Part shown: piece by piece, positions 8,258 to 14,652 of the stretch | Layout of the letters: every line of letters begins with the position of its first letter | Position numbering within the stretch: position 1 is the first letter of the stretch | Assembly (NCBI GenBank): GCA_964475415.1 | Contig: CAYYWZ010000086.1 | Location: 1 to 14,946, forward strand | Length of the DNA: 14,946 nucleotides | Source of the DNA: CALCMJ01 sp964475415 | Lineage (GTDB): Bacteria; Bacteroidota; Bacteroidia; Chitinophagales; Saprospiraceae | Direction of reading: 5' to 3' | Notes under the pieces: generated by a model | Seen by the model: only the letters and a program-made list of their open reading frames with translations | Database searches by the model: none | What the model was told of the DNA's origin: nothing | Program-made: the position numbers and the translations under genes

Positions 8258-8292
8258 ACTATTGTGATATTGACTTTAAGAATTATTATTAA

Positions 8293-9876
8293 TTAAGCGA
8301 ATCTCTTTGACAGCTGCGCTGCTAGTTCTTCTACTTTCTTCAGATCCTCCGGGTTAAGTTTTCCAGATTTGAAATTTCCTAAGATATCAGCATGGCTAGT
8401 TTCCATCTGCGTTAAGAAATCCTCTTCGAATTCTTTTACCTTATCAGTAGGTACATTTTTCAATAAACCTTTAGAACCTAAGTATATGATAGCTACCTGC
8501 TTCTCTACTGATAATGGAGAGTATTGTGGTTGCTTAAGTATCTCCACGTTTCTCTGTCCCTTATCTAGTACAGCAAGTGTTGCAGCATCCAGATCAGATC
8601 CGAACTTTGCAAATGCTTCTAATTCTCTAAACTGTGCTTGATCTAACTTAAGCGTTCCTGATACCTTCTTCATAGACTTGATCTGTGCAGATCCTCCTAC
8701 TCTAGATACAGAGATACCTACGTTAATCGCTGGTCTGATACCTGCGTTAAACAAGTTAGACTCTAGGAATATCTGACCATCTGTAATAGAGATCACATTC
8801 GTAGGAATATATGCTGATACATCACCCGCTTGCGTTTCGATAATCGGAAGTGCAGTAAGAGAACCGCCACCCTTAACTATACCTGCAGCCTTAAGTGATT
8901 CTGGTAGATCGTTCATACTCTGAGCTATCTCATCATCATTGATGACCTTGGCAGCTCTTTCTAATAATCTTGAGTGTAAGTAGAATACATCACCTGGATA
9001 TGCTTCTCTTCCTGGAGGTCTTCTCAGTAGAAGAGATACCTCTCTATAGGCAACTGCCTGCTTTGATAAATCATCATAAACGATAAGTGCAGGTCTTCCA
9101 GTATCTCTGAAAAACTCTCCTATCGCAGCTCCTGCAAACGGTGCATAAAACTGCATCGGTGCTGGATCAGCAGCAGATGAAGCAACGATACATGTATAAG
9201 CCATCGCTCCATTTTCTTCTAGTACCTTAGCTACCTGTGCAACAGTCGACGCTTTCTGTCCTGAAGCTACATATATACAATATACAGGTTCTCCTCTATC
9301 GTAGAACTCTTTCTGGTTGATGATCGTATCTATAGCAATAGCTGACTTTCCAGTCTGTCTATCACCAATGATAAGCTCTCTCTGTCCTCTTCCTATAGGA
9401 ATCATCGCATCGATCGCTTTGATACCTGTCTGCAATGGTTCAGTTACAGGCTGTCTGTAGATTACCCCTGGTGCTTTACGCTCTAGAGGCATATCATACT
9501 TGTCACCTTTTATAGGACCTTTTCCATCAATAGGAGCTCCTAGTGCATTGACAACTCTACCAGCAAAACCATCACCTACTTGGAGGGAGGCAATCTTACC
9601 TGTTCTTCTTACAGTAGATCCTTCTCTGATACCATCAGAAGATCCTAGGAGTACAACCCCTACATTATCTTCCTCTAAGTTCAGTACGATGGCCTGAGTT
9701 CCTGTTTCGAATTCTACAAGTTCTCCTGCTCTTACCTTAGTAAGACCATAAGCCCTTGCGATACCATCACCTACTTGTAATACTGTACCTACTTCTTCTA
9801 ATTCAGCCTCAGTTTTGAAACCTGATAACTGTTGTTTTAGTATTGCTGATATTTCATCTGGCTTTATATTCACCAT
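8293..9876 (-). CDS. atpA: ATP synthase F1 subunit alpha
   Basis: The product has 527 residues. It carries the N-terminal beta-barrel (about 25-95), the P-loop GDRQTGKS (171-178), the PPGREAYPGD loop (~287-296), and the SVSRVGGSAQ segment with the arginine finger Arg392 that reaches into the catalytic site on beta. It binds a non-catalytic nucleotide and forms the alpha3beta3 hexamer in the cytosol. A stretch of about 20 residues between VINDDEIAQS and KGGGSLTALP (about 312-336) is longer than in the E. coli protein, as is usual in Bacteroidota. The gene lies 24 bp after atpH and 35 bp before atpG. The partner catalytic subunit beta (atpD) and epsilon (atpC) are not in the window, consistent with the split atp loci of this phylum. 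Confidence 0.98.
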   Translation of the reverse strand: MVNIKPDEISAILKQQLSGFKTEAELEEVGTVLQVGDGIARAYGLTKVRAGELVEFETGTQAIVLNLEEDNVGVVLLGSSDGIREGSTVRRTGKIASLQVGDGFAGRVVNALGAPIDGKGPIKGDKYDMPLERKAPGVIYRQPVTEPLQTGIKAIDAMIPIGRGQRELIIGDRQTGKSAIAIDTIINQKEFYDRGEPVYCIYVASGQKASTVAQVAKVLEENGAMAYTCIVASSAADPAPMQFYAPFAGAAIGEFFRDTGRPALIVYDDLSKQAVAYREVSLLLRRPPGREAYPGDVFYLHSRLLERAAKVINDDEIAQSMNDLPESLKAAGIVKGGGSLTALPIIETQAGDVSAYIPTNVISITDGQIFLESNLFNAGIRPAINVGISVSRVGGSAQIKSMKKVSGTLKLDQAQFRELEAFAKFGSDLDAATLAVLDKGQRNVEILKQPQYSPLSVEKQVAIIYLGSKGLLKNVPTDKVKEFEEDFLTQMETSHADILGNFKSGKLNPEDLKKVEELAAQLSKRFA

Positions 9877-9900
9877 GAGTTCTATGTTTTATAGTATTTT

Positions 9901-10461
9901 TTAAAAAGCTTTTACGTATTCGTTGGTCAAAAATTCCTTTTTGATCGTTTCTAACTTGTGTGCTACACTAGCATCATATAACTTATCTCCTACTTCTATG
10001 ACAAATCCTCCTATAATAGTAGGATCTACCTCCGTCACGATATCCAGGCTTGATTCAGTAATATTACTTTCTAAAAGCTTGGCTTTGATGCTTTCTAGTT
10101 TAGCATCAGATATAGCTACAGCAGTTTTTATTTTTATAGGGGTAATCTTGTGATGAGACTTATACTGTAAGAGGAATGCATCGGCAATCTCAGGTAAGTA
10201 CATCTCTCTACCTTTGTTGAGCACTATATCAAAAAAGGCACTCGTTACTTTATTCAGTTTACCAGAAAAGATAGCATCAAAAACCTGCTTCTTTTTTCCC
10301 TTGTTGATGATGGGGCTTTTCAGAAGCAAGAAAAGATCTCTGCTTTCTAGACTAGCTTTGAAAGTATTTATATCTTCTTTTACCTCCTCTAAGTTACCCT
10401 GATCTATAGAAAGATCTAGTAAGGACTTAGCGTAGGTAGTTGCTATTCTGTGTGCAGACAT
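9901..10461 (-). CDS. atpH: ATP synthase F1 subunit delta
   Basis: The product has 186 residues, normal for delta (OSCP-like). It begins AHRIATTYAKSLLDLSIDQG, the conserved N-terminal helical bundle that grips the top of alpha. The C-terminal part has VDPTIIGGFVIEVGDKLYDASVAHKLETIKKEF, the family signature for binding subunit b. It forms part of the stator linking F1 to Fo. It starts one base after the atpF stop, so translation of the two is probably coupled, and is followed 24 bp later by atpA. Confidence 0.96.
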   Translation of the reverse strand: MSAHRIATTYAKSLLDLSIDQGNLEEVKEDINTFKASLESRDLFLLLKSPIINKGKKKQVFDAIFSGKLNKVTSAFFDIVLNKGREMYLPEIADAFLLQYKSHHKITPIKIKTAVAISDAKLESIKAKLLESNITESSLDIVTEVDPTIIGGFVIEVGDKLYDASVAHKLETIKKEFLTNEYVKAF

Positions 10462-10462
10462 T

Positions 10463-10975
10463 CTAGTTTAAGTTTATTTCTTCTACTAACTGGTTTACAA
10501 AACCTTCTTGCTCAGGATTTCCCTTAAGTTCTCTCTTGATCACTTTCTCTGCTATATCTAGCGCCATAACACCTACCTTATTTTTAACCTCTGTAAGTGC
10601 TGCTTTCTTTTGATTATCTATCTCTAGTTTAGCGCTATTGATTAGTTTGCTACTTTCTGCCTTTGCTTTATCTTTTGCATCTGCTATGATCTTGTTACCA
10701 GAGTCTTTAGCTTCCCTTAGCATGATTGCTTTCTCTTCTCTTGCTTCCGTAAGTAGACGCTCGTTCTCTGCTTTTAAGTTAGCCATCTCTGACTTAGCTT
10801 TGTTAGCCTCATCTAGAGCAGTCTGTATATCTGTCTCTCTTGTCTTTAGTGCAGAAGCTATAGGTTTGAATGCATACTTTGACATAAGCCACCAGAATAA
10901 TAGAAATATGACTAATGACCATAATGCTAGTCCTGGAGTCGGTTGAAATGGTGGAAATGCTGCTAAAATTATCAT
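10463..10975 (-). CDS. atpF: ATP synthase Fo subunit b
   Basis: The product has 170 residues. A single N-terminal membrane segment (about 15-33, LALWSLVIFLLFWWLMSKY) is followed by a long charged helix rich in Ala, Lys and Glu (about 40-150), the dimeric peripheral stalk. The start MIILAAFPPFQPTPG gives the short polar lead typical of Bacteroidota b subunits. It holds the stator together by joining subunit a in the membrane to delta on F1. It lies 115 bp after atpE, the largest gap in the operon, and that gap holds a strong hairpin. It is separated from atpH by one base. Confidence 0.97.
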   Translation of the reverse strand: MIILAAFPPFQPTPGLALWSLVIFLLFWWLMSKYAFKPIASALKTRETDIQTALDEANKAKSEMANLKAENERLLTEAREEKAIMLREAKDSGNKIIADAKDKAKAESSKLINSAKLEIDNQKKAALTEVKNKVGVMALDIAEKVIKRELKGNPEQEGFVNQLVEEINLN

Positions 10976-11028
10976 AGTTATTTGAGTTAACTTTTCTTAT
11001 TAAATATAGATACTAAAAATTTAAGAAT

Positions 11029-11066
11029 GAGAGCAACCACCTGCCAACCGCAGTGTCATTGCTCTC
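11029..11066 (-). promoter_or_regulatory. Strong intercistronic hairpin between atpE and atpF
   Basis: On the minus strand, GAGAGCAA and TTGCTCTC form a perfect eight-pair outer stem (11059-11066 with 11029-11036). Inside it, CAC/GTG and TGC/GCA add six more pairs around the five-base loop GGTTG, with one bulged G. It begins 25 bp after the atpE stop. The bases that follow (ATTCTTAAATTTTTAG) are only a weak T-tract, so full termination is unlikely. Likely roles are partial attenuation or protection of the atpBE part of the mRNA from 3' decay, which would raise subunit c relative to the downstream subunits. Confidence 0.75.
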
Positions 11067-11090
11067 TAACTTTTTCTAAACTTGCAAAGC

Positions 11091-11297
11091 CTACGTAAAG
11101 AAGATAGAAAGAAGAATTGCGATCAGTGCAGCACCCTCTATAAAGGCTGCCATAAGGATCATCGCTCCTCTGATATCTCCTGAAGCTTCAGGTTGTCTTG
11201 CGATAGCTTCCACGGCTTTTCCACCGATTTGTCCTAAGCCGATTCCGGCTCCGATTACTGCAAGACCTGCACCTATTGCTGCTAAAGTTCCAGTCAT
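11091..11297 (-). CDS. atpE: ATP synthase Fo subunit c
   Basis: This is a 68-residue hairpin of two membrane helices (about 5-26 and 44-67) joined by the conserved polar loop ARQPEA (33-38). The ion-carrying carboxylate is Glu54 in AAFIEGAAL. Sodium-binding c subunits have a Gln in helix 1 and Ser/Thr next to the Glu; here the matching places are Leu and Gly, so proton coupling is expected. Gly-rich helix 1 (AIGAGLAVIGAGIGLGQIGG) is typical of the packed c-ring. The gene is 49 bp after atpB and 115 bp before atpF. Since 8-17 copies are needed per complex, the hairpin just downstream may matter for its dosage. Confidence 0.97.
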   Translation of the reverse strand: MTGTLAAIGAGLAVIGAGIGLGQIGGKAVEAIARQPEASGDIRGAMILMAAFIEGAALIAILLSIFFT

Positions 11298-11346
11298 GTT
11301 ACTAAATTTTAGTATTGTTTAAAAAATAAAAATATAATCAAATCAC

Positions 11347-12822
11347 CTAGTGGTGATCATCATGTTTCTCTGTTGCCGCTCCTATATATGAAGCAGTCAA
11401 TAGGGTAAATACAAATGCTTGAATAAAAGCAACGATTAACTCTATCGCCATCATAAAGATGGTAAGCGGTATAGCTAAGGCTGTTCCTGTCACACTTCCT
11501 AACATACTTTCTCCAGCTTTACCAAATATAAAAATCAGACCTATAAAACTCAATATCGCTATGTGTCCTGCCATGATGTTACCAGCAAGACGCAGCATAA
11601 GGGTTAAGGGCTTGATAAATAATCCTAATAATTCTACTGGTGTCAATATGATTTTCACAAACCATGGAACCCCAGGCATATTAAATATATGTTTCCAATA
11701 ATCACCGTTACCATTTATATTCGTAATGATGAAAACTATTATCGCAAGTATTGCAGTAACTGTAAGATTACCCGTTACATTAGTACCACCTAAGAAAGGA
11801 ACCTGTCCCCATAGGTTAAGTCCTAAGATGAAAAAGAATACCGTCATTAGAAATGGTAGGTATTTCTCATAATCTTCCTTAATAAAAGGAACCGCAACAT
11901 CATCTCTTATAAACTGAAACATAGGTTCCATAAAGGATTGCAATCCACTCGGTGCCATCCCTTCTCTTGTCTTATATGCCTTAGCTACTTTTCTGAATAA
12001 GAAAAATAACAGCGCACAAACTAGAATCATAGAAACTACATTCTTCGTAGGACTCAGGTCGTAGAAGCTAGTAACTCCACCGCCTAGTAATCCACCATCC
12101 CAAATCGTTTTCTGCTCTATATTGTAAGCCTTCCCGTCTATAATGGCAAATCTTTTTTCTACCTCTTTACCGGCTGCATCCTTTGTTATCGTTTTGTCAA
12201 ACCCTTCTACATTGAATAATCCAGTATTGTTTGTATATCCAGGGCAAGTAATTCTGTGTATATTTCCTTGATAGAGTACGTAATCTTTGTAGCCATGATG
12301 TCCATCATCATGATGGCCCGCACCAAACTTCCCTGTAGAGAAAAACTCCATTCCTCTATCCTTATTATAGATAATCGCAGGAAGCGGTATTCTTATTTTA
12401 TCTAGTATAGTGTAAACATTCGCATCACTGATGTGATGTATCGCTGTTGCAGCTGGATCATATCCAGTGTGGTGAACAGGCTGAGCTGGAGAACCACAAT
12501 CACTTACGATATTGTTTGTGTGATGATCTCCATGATCTCCATGATCTCCATGATCTCCATGATCTCCATGATCTCCATGAGCACTATGATCGTGACCGCT
12601 GTGATCATGTCCCTGATGAGCATTGTTTTTTTTCTGTGGCTTAGCATGATTATGTCCGTCATGATTATGCCCAGAATGGTCATGACCTTGGTGATTATCG
12701 TGCTGTTGTGTTTGGGACCCATGATTGTGACCCTCATGATTTCCGTGATCATGATTATGCGTCTGAGCGAAGCTTAAGCTTGCTGAGATCATAAGGATAA
12801 AAAGAATATAGTAATTCTTCAT
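11347..12822 (-). CDS. atpB: ATP synthase Fo subunit a with a signal peptide and a long His-rich N-terminal segment
   Basis: From the ATG at 12822 the product has 491 residues, far longer than the E. coli protein (271). Residues 1-19 are a signal peptide (MKNYYILFILMISASLSFA). Residues ~22-101 hold 27 His in 80 positions, mostly HDH, HNH and GHDHSGH units, and end in six exact GDH triplets. Residues ~130-245 are the periplasmic domain seen in many Bacteroidota a subunits (IPLPAIIYNK, a short HHDDGHHG cluster). The membrane part starts near residue 260 and has the essential Arg411 in LMLRLAGN, His419 in AGHIAI and Glu461 in MAIELIVAF, the common swapped pair of E. coli Glu219/His245. The frame can extend six codons to a TTG at 12840, but the ATG, the signal peptide and the promoter position favour 12822. 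It is the first gene of the operon; no atpI/atpZ precedes it. Confidence 0.96.
   Translation of the reverse strand: MKNYYILFILMISASLSFAQTHNHDHGNHEGHNHGSQTQQHDNHQGHDHSGHNHDGHNHAKPQKKNNAHQGHDHSGHDHSAHGDHGDHGDHGDHGDHGDHHTNNIVSDCGSPAQPVHHTGYDPAATAIHHISDANVYTILDKIRIPLPAIIYNKDRGMEFFSTGKFGAGHHDDGHHGYKDYVLYQGNIHRITCPGYTNNTGLFNVEGFDKTITKDAAGKEVEKRFAIIDGKAYNIEQKTIWDGGLLGGGVTSFYDLSPTKNVVSMILVCALLFFLFRKVAKAYKTREGMAPSGLQSFMEPMFQFIRDDVAVPFIKEDYEKYLPFLMTVFFFILGLNLWGQVPFLGGTNVTGNLTVTAILAIIVFIITNINGNGDYWKHIFNMPGVPWFVKIILTPVELLGLFIKPLTLMLRLAGNIMAGHIAILSFIGLIFIFGKAGESMLGSVTGTALAIPLTIFMMAIELIVAFIQAFVFTLLTASYIGAATEKHDDHH
12523..12576. repeat. Six perfect copies of a 9-bp tandem repeat inside atpB
   Basis: The plus-strand unit ATGATCTCC is repeated six times without change, with four more matching bases after it. 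On the coding strand each unit gives Gly-Asp-His. Because the unit is nine bases, gains or losses by slippage keep the reading frame and change only the number of GDH triplets. The rest of the His-rich segment uses mixed codons and is not an exact repeat, so this part looks recently expanded. Confidence 0.95.
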
Positions 12823-12848
12823 AGAATTTTGCTGCTTCAATTTCGCTG

Positions 12849-12856
12849 CAAAGGTA
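12849..12856 (-). promoter_or_regulatory. Promoter -7 element of the atp operon
   Basis: The minus strand reads TACCTTTG, an exact match to the Bacteroidota -7 consensus TAnnTTTG. I see no convincing TTG at the expected -33 spacing. Transcription would start a few bases downstream, near 12842, giving a leader of about 20 bases before the ATG at 12822. A start at the TTG at 12840 would leave almost no leader. Confidence 0.6.
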
Positions 12857-13146
12857 AAAATCTATGCTTAGAAACGCTCATGTATCTGAGTCTTTTTTCC
12901 CTATATCATTGATTTTTTTGTAATTATTTTGACTCCTTGTATACATTTCTATAATCCACAGCAAATCCCATGAACGGTATTCCTGCATTTTACCAATTCT
13001 AGGCACCCTATATTATTCTAAATCCCTAATAATCAGTAGCCTTTTACTTTATAGGCAAAATATATTTCTGTCTGCCAATTGCGATAACATATTTCTAGTA
13101 TTTGGGCACCTTTTCGCGCTTTCTATTCCTTCTGCTTAAGTGCATC

Positions 13147-13262
13147 TAGTCTGTGAGCTATAGTCGACTCTTGTCTTCCCTATGCAGTCAGCTCCGCCTG
13201 CCTTAGTACTACGTACTATGTACTGCGTGCATGCCATCGATCCTCCTTAGCTCACTAGACTA
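13147..13262. ncRNA. Possible structured RNA or repeat unit: nested inverted repeats
   Basis: TAGTCTGTGAGCTA (13147-13160) pairs with TAGCTCACTAGACTA (13248-13262) as a 14-pair stem with one bulged base. Inside, GCAGT (13184-13188) can pair with ACTGC (13222-13226), and the apex is the perfect hairpin TAGTAC-TAC-GTACTA (13204-13218). Nested pairing at three levels over 116 bases, in a block richer in G and C than its surroundings and without a reading frame, suggests a folded RNA or a mobile repeat unit. I recognise no known RNA family, and the strand is undetermined because DNA palindromes fold either way. Confidence 0.35.
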
Positions 13263-13320
13263 TATCCGCTTGCAGTACCATTCTAACCCAGGTGCGGTGT
13301 ATTCCCTAGGAGGTGTTTCT

Positions 13321-13380
13321 CGATTATTTGATGACAGTGCACGGTGATCGAATCAAAGCGCCATATCGTGATATGATCAC
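13321..13380. repeat. Cluster of short palindromes
   Basis: GATGACAGTGCACGGTGATC (13330-13349) is a 20-base palindrome around GTGCAC with three mismatched pairs. Right after it, CATATC-GT-GATATG (13362-13375) and GTGAT-ATG-ATCAC (13368-13380) overlap, so the two perfect palindromes compete for the same bases. This may be a protein-binding site, a switchable hairpin, or part of the same element as the block at 13147-13262. Confidence 0.45.
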
Positions 13381-13488
13381 AACTTTGGCCTAAGGAATCT
13401 ATAACTTTAGTTATTCACAAACTACTTGAGGTAATTACTGAAAAGTGGAGAAGGAATTATCATTTATAACATCTTAGCCATTTGATCT

Positions 13489-13974
13489 ATGAAAACACCA
13501 ACATCCAATTCTATAAAGCAATCTTTCATTCTTCTATTGATTTTGCTACCACTCTTTTGCTACACACAGCAGACTATAAAAGTTTTCGGAAAAATACAAC
13601 ATGGTCATCCTCTCTACGATGTCAGTAATGCAATATGCGATGAATTGGAAACGTCTGGAAAGTTTCCCCATATGGCGGTTGTCTACTCAAGACTCAAAAA
13701 AGCTACATGGAAGAAAACAATGCCGGTTTCTTTTGGTCCAAAGATTCGTACAGAATTACTCTGTGACTGTGATACCTACCTTAGAGATATTATAAAATAT
13801 ACAGAACCAGCAAATCATGAAAAGTGGTCAGCCGCTAAAAGGAAAAGCTATGAACTAGCTCATTTAGTAGCTTCTACTATACTTACCTTTAAAGATTATG
13901 CGATAGAAAATCTATTCCGTTCTGAAAGATCTGCAAAATATAACGCTACGCACGATTTTCTTCTTTCACCATAA
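13489..13974 (+). CDS. Small secreted protein of unknown function
   Basis: The product has 161 residues. Residues ~9-27 are a signal peptide with a strong hydrophobic core (FILLLILLPLF) and likely cleavage near CYTQ-Q. The sequence before Cys24 (PLF) does not fit a lipobox, so it is probably not a lipoprotein. The mature part has Cys50, Cys92 and Cys94, a GHPLYDVSNAICDELETSGKF segment and a mostly helical, Lys-rich second half (HEKWSAAKRKSYELAHLVAS). I do not recognise the family. It is alone on the plus strand, divergent from the atp operon and upstream of an IS element. A perfect CCGCG-ATA-CGCGG hairpin follows the stop but has no T-tract. Confidence 0.7.
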   Translation: MKTPTSNSIKQSFILLLILLPLFCYTQQTIKVFGKIQHGHPLYDVSNAICDELETSGKFPHMAVVYSRLKKATWKKTMPVSFGPKIRTELLCDCDTYLRDIIKYTEPANHEKWSAAKRKSYELAHLVASTILTFKDYAIENLFRSERSAKYNATHDFLLSP

Positions 13975-13980
13975 CTCCCG

Positions 13981-13993
13981 CCGCGATACGCGG
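13981..13993. repeat. GC-rich hairpin after the secreted-protein gene
   Basis: CCGCG-ATA-CGCGG is a perfect five-pair stem seven bases after the stop codon at 13974, with a possible TAGC-AGT-GCTA hairpin right behind it. No T-tract follows, so it is not a standard intrinsic terminator; it may protect the mRNA 3' end. Confidence 0.4.
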
Positions 13994-14104
13994 TAGCAGT
14001 GCTATGACTCAGTCAAGAAAATCCTATATTTTATTGCTCTATAAAACCACCACCTAAGTTGGAGGTCAGGGTTAAAAGCGAAGCATAAATTATTATATAG
14101 TAGG

Positions 14105-14557
14105 ATGGCCAAAAAGATAAGATATCGTAAATTATCTCATAGCAACTATCATTGTAACTATCATATAGTATGGACACCAAAATATAGATATAGAGTATTG
14201 ATAGGATTTGTAGCAGATAATTTAGAAGAGAAAATTCGAGCAATATGTGAATGGAAATCAGTAGAGCTGATAGAGTTAAATGTACAGGAAGACCATGTAC
14301 ATTTAGTATGTTCGATACCACCAAAGATAAGTGTATCAAGTTTTATAGGAATACTAAAAGGGAAGACGGCGATAAAGATGTTTAAGAGTTATCCGAATTT
14401 GAAGAAGAAATTATATTGGGGAAATCATTTTTGTTCAAGAGGATACTTTGCAAGCACAATAGGAATAGATGAAGACAAAGTAGTGAGATATGTAAAATAC
14501 CAGGAGAGGAAAGATAAACGAGCTGAAACCGATAACGATGAATACACTCTGTTTTGA
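14105..14557 (+). CDS. tnpA: IS200/IS605 family Y1 transposase TnpA
   Basis: The 150-residue product is full length for the family. The metal-binding HUH motif is His64-Val-His66 in EDHVHLVCSIPP, and the nucleophile is probably Tyr129 in VVRYVKYQ, which lines up with the 'YIxxQ' motif of the group. The family signature YWGNHFCSRGYFASTIG (104-120) is intact. The opening SNYHCNYHIVWTPKYRYRVL is also typical. Such enzymes cut single-stranded DNA at the lagging strand and move the element as a circle, recognising end hairpins rather than inverted repeats. There are no frameshifts or stops, so it may be active. It points towards the convergent T9SS cargo gene; the hairpins behind it would end its transcript. 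Confidence 0.95.
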   Translation: MAKKIRYRKLSHSNYHCNYHIVWTPKYRYRVLIGFVADNLEEKIRAICEWKSVELIELNVQEDHVHLVCSIPPKISVSSFIGILKGKTAIKMFKSYPNLKKKLYWGNHFCSRGYFASTIGIDEDKVVRYVKYQERKDKRAETDNDEYTLF

Positions 14558-14564
14558 TCGAGCG

Positions 14565-14616
14565 GGCCCTTTTAGGGCCTAACTAAATAAAACTACTTCC
14601 TCAGGGGGTGTTTTTT
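14565..14616 (+). terminator. Double hairpin at the right end of the IS, terminator-like
   Basis: The first stem, GGCCCT-TTT-AGGGCC (14565-14579), is perfect but has no T-tract. The second, ACTTCC-TCA-GGGGGT (14595-14609, two G-T wobbles), is followed by G and then six T. Together they should stop tnpA transcription, and one of them is probably also the right-end recognition hairpin of the element. Confidence 0.6.
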
Positions 14617-14652
14617 ATTTTTGAATTAACAATTCTCAATCTTATCACTCCT

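Larger units (their letters stand above)
12857..13488. other. Gene-free region between the divergent atp promoter and the secreted-protein gene
   Basis: There are no convincing open frames on either strand. The part from 12857 to about 13130 is AT-rich with no clear features. From about 13133 to 13390 the sequence becomes less AT-rich and full of inverted repeats, described separately. The last 100 bp before 13489 are AT-rich and presumably hold the promoter of that gene; the best -7-like match is TAACTTTA at 13402-13409, one mismatch from TAnnTTTG, not enough to call. Confidence 0.6.
14035..14622 (+). mobile_element. IS200/IS605-type insertion sequence (tnpA only), ends approximate
   Basis: A complete Y1 transposase gene is flanked by subterminal hairpins and no terminal inverted repeats, which is the layout of IS200-type elements. 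On the left, AACC (14045-14048) with GGTT (14070-14073) encloses ACCT/AGGT (14052-14055 with 14063-14066). On the right is the perfect GGCCCT-TTT-AGGGCC hairpin (14565-14579), then a second CTTCC-TCA-GGGGG stem ending in a T-tract. TCAGGG occurs in both ends (14066 and 14601). No tnpB is present. The exact cleavage points cannot be set from one copy, so both ends may be off by 10-20 bases. Confidence 0.75.

Noticed and set aside
11091..11297. Sodium-coupled ATP synthase
   Set aside because: Subunit c lacks the Gln in helix 1 and the Ser/Thr next to Glu54 that sodium-binding forms have.
12525..12580. CRISPR-like array
   Set aside because: The repeats are nine bases, directly adjacent and without spacers, and are part of the atpB coding sequence.
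12433..12777. Open frames of 65-114 codons on the plus strand and 82 codons on another minus frame across the His-rich part of atpB
   Set aside because: They are by-products of the 9-bp repeat, which is open in several frames. Their translations are Met/Ile or His/Asp/Leu repeats without sense, and atpB explains the region.
12951..13421. Two DnaA-box-like 9-mers (TAATCCACA at 12952-12960 and TTATTCACA at 13412-13420), suggesting a replication origin near the atp operon
   Set aside because: Each has one mismatch from TTATCCACA, they are about 460 bp apart, there is no cluster of boxes and no dnaA or dnaN nearby. Two such sites are expected by chance in AT-rich DNA.
12857..13488. An atpI or atpZ gene upstream of atpB
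   Set aside because: No open frame with membrane helices is present on the minus strand in this region.
14031..14339. A 102-codon minus-strand frame over the IS left end and the start of tnpA
   Set aside because: It lies antisense to the well-supported transposase, with a hydrophobic composition arising from the complement of AT-rich codons. IS200 elements can make antisense RNA here, but I see no evidence for a protein.
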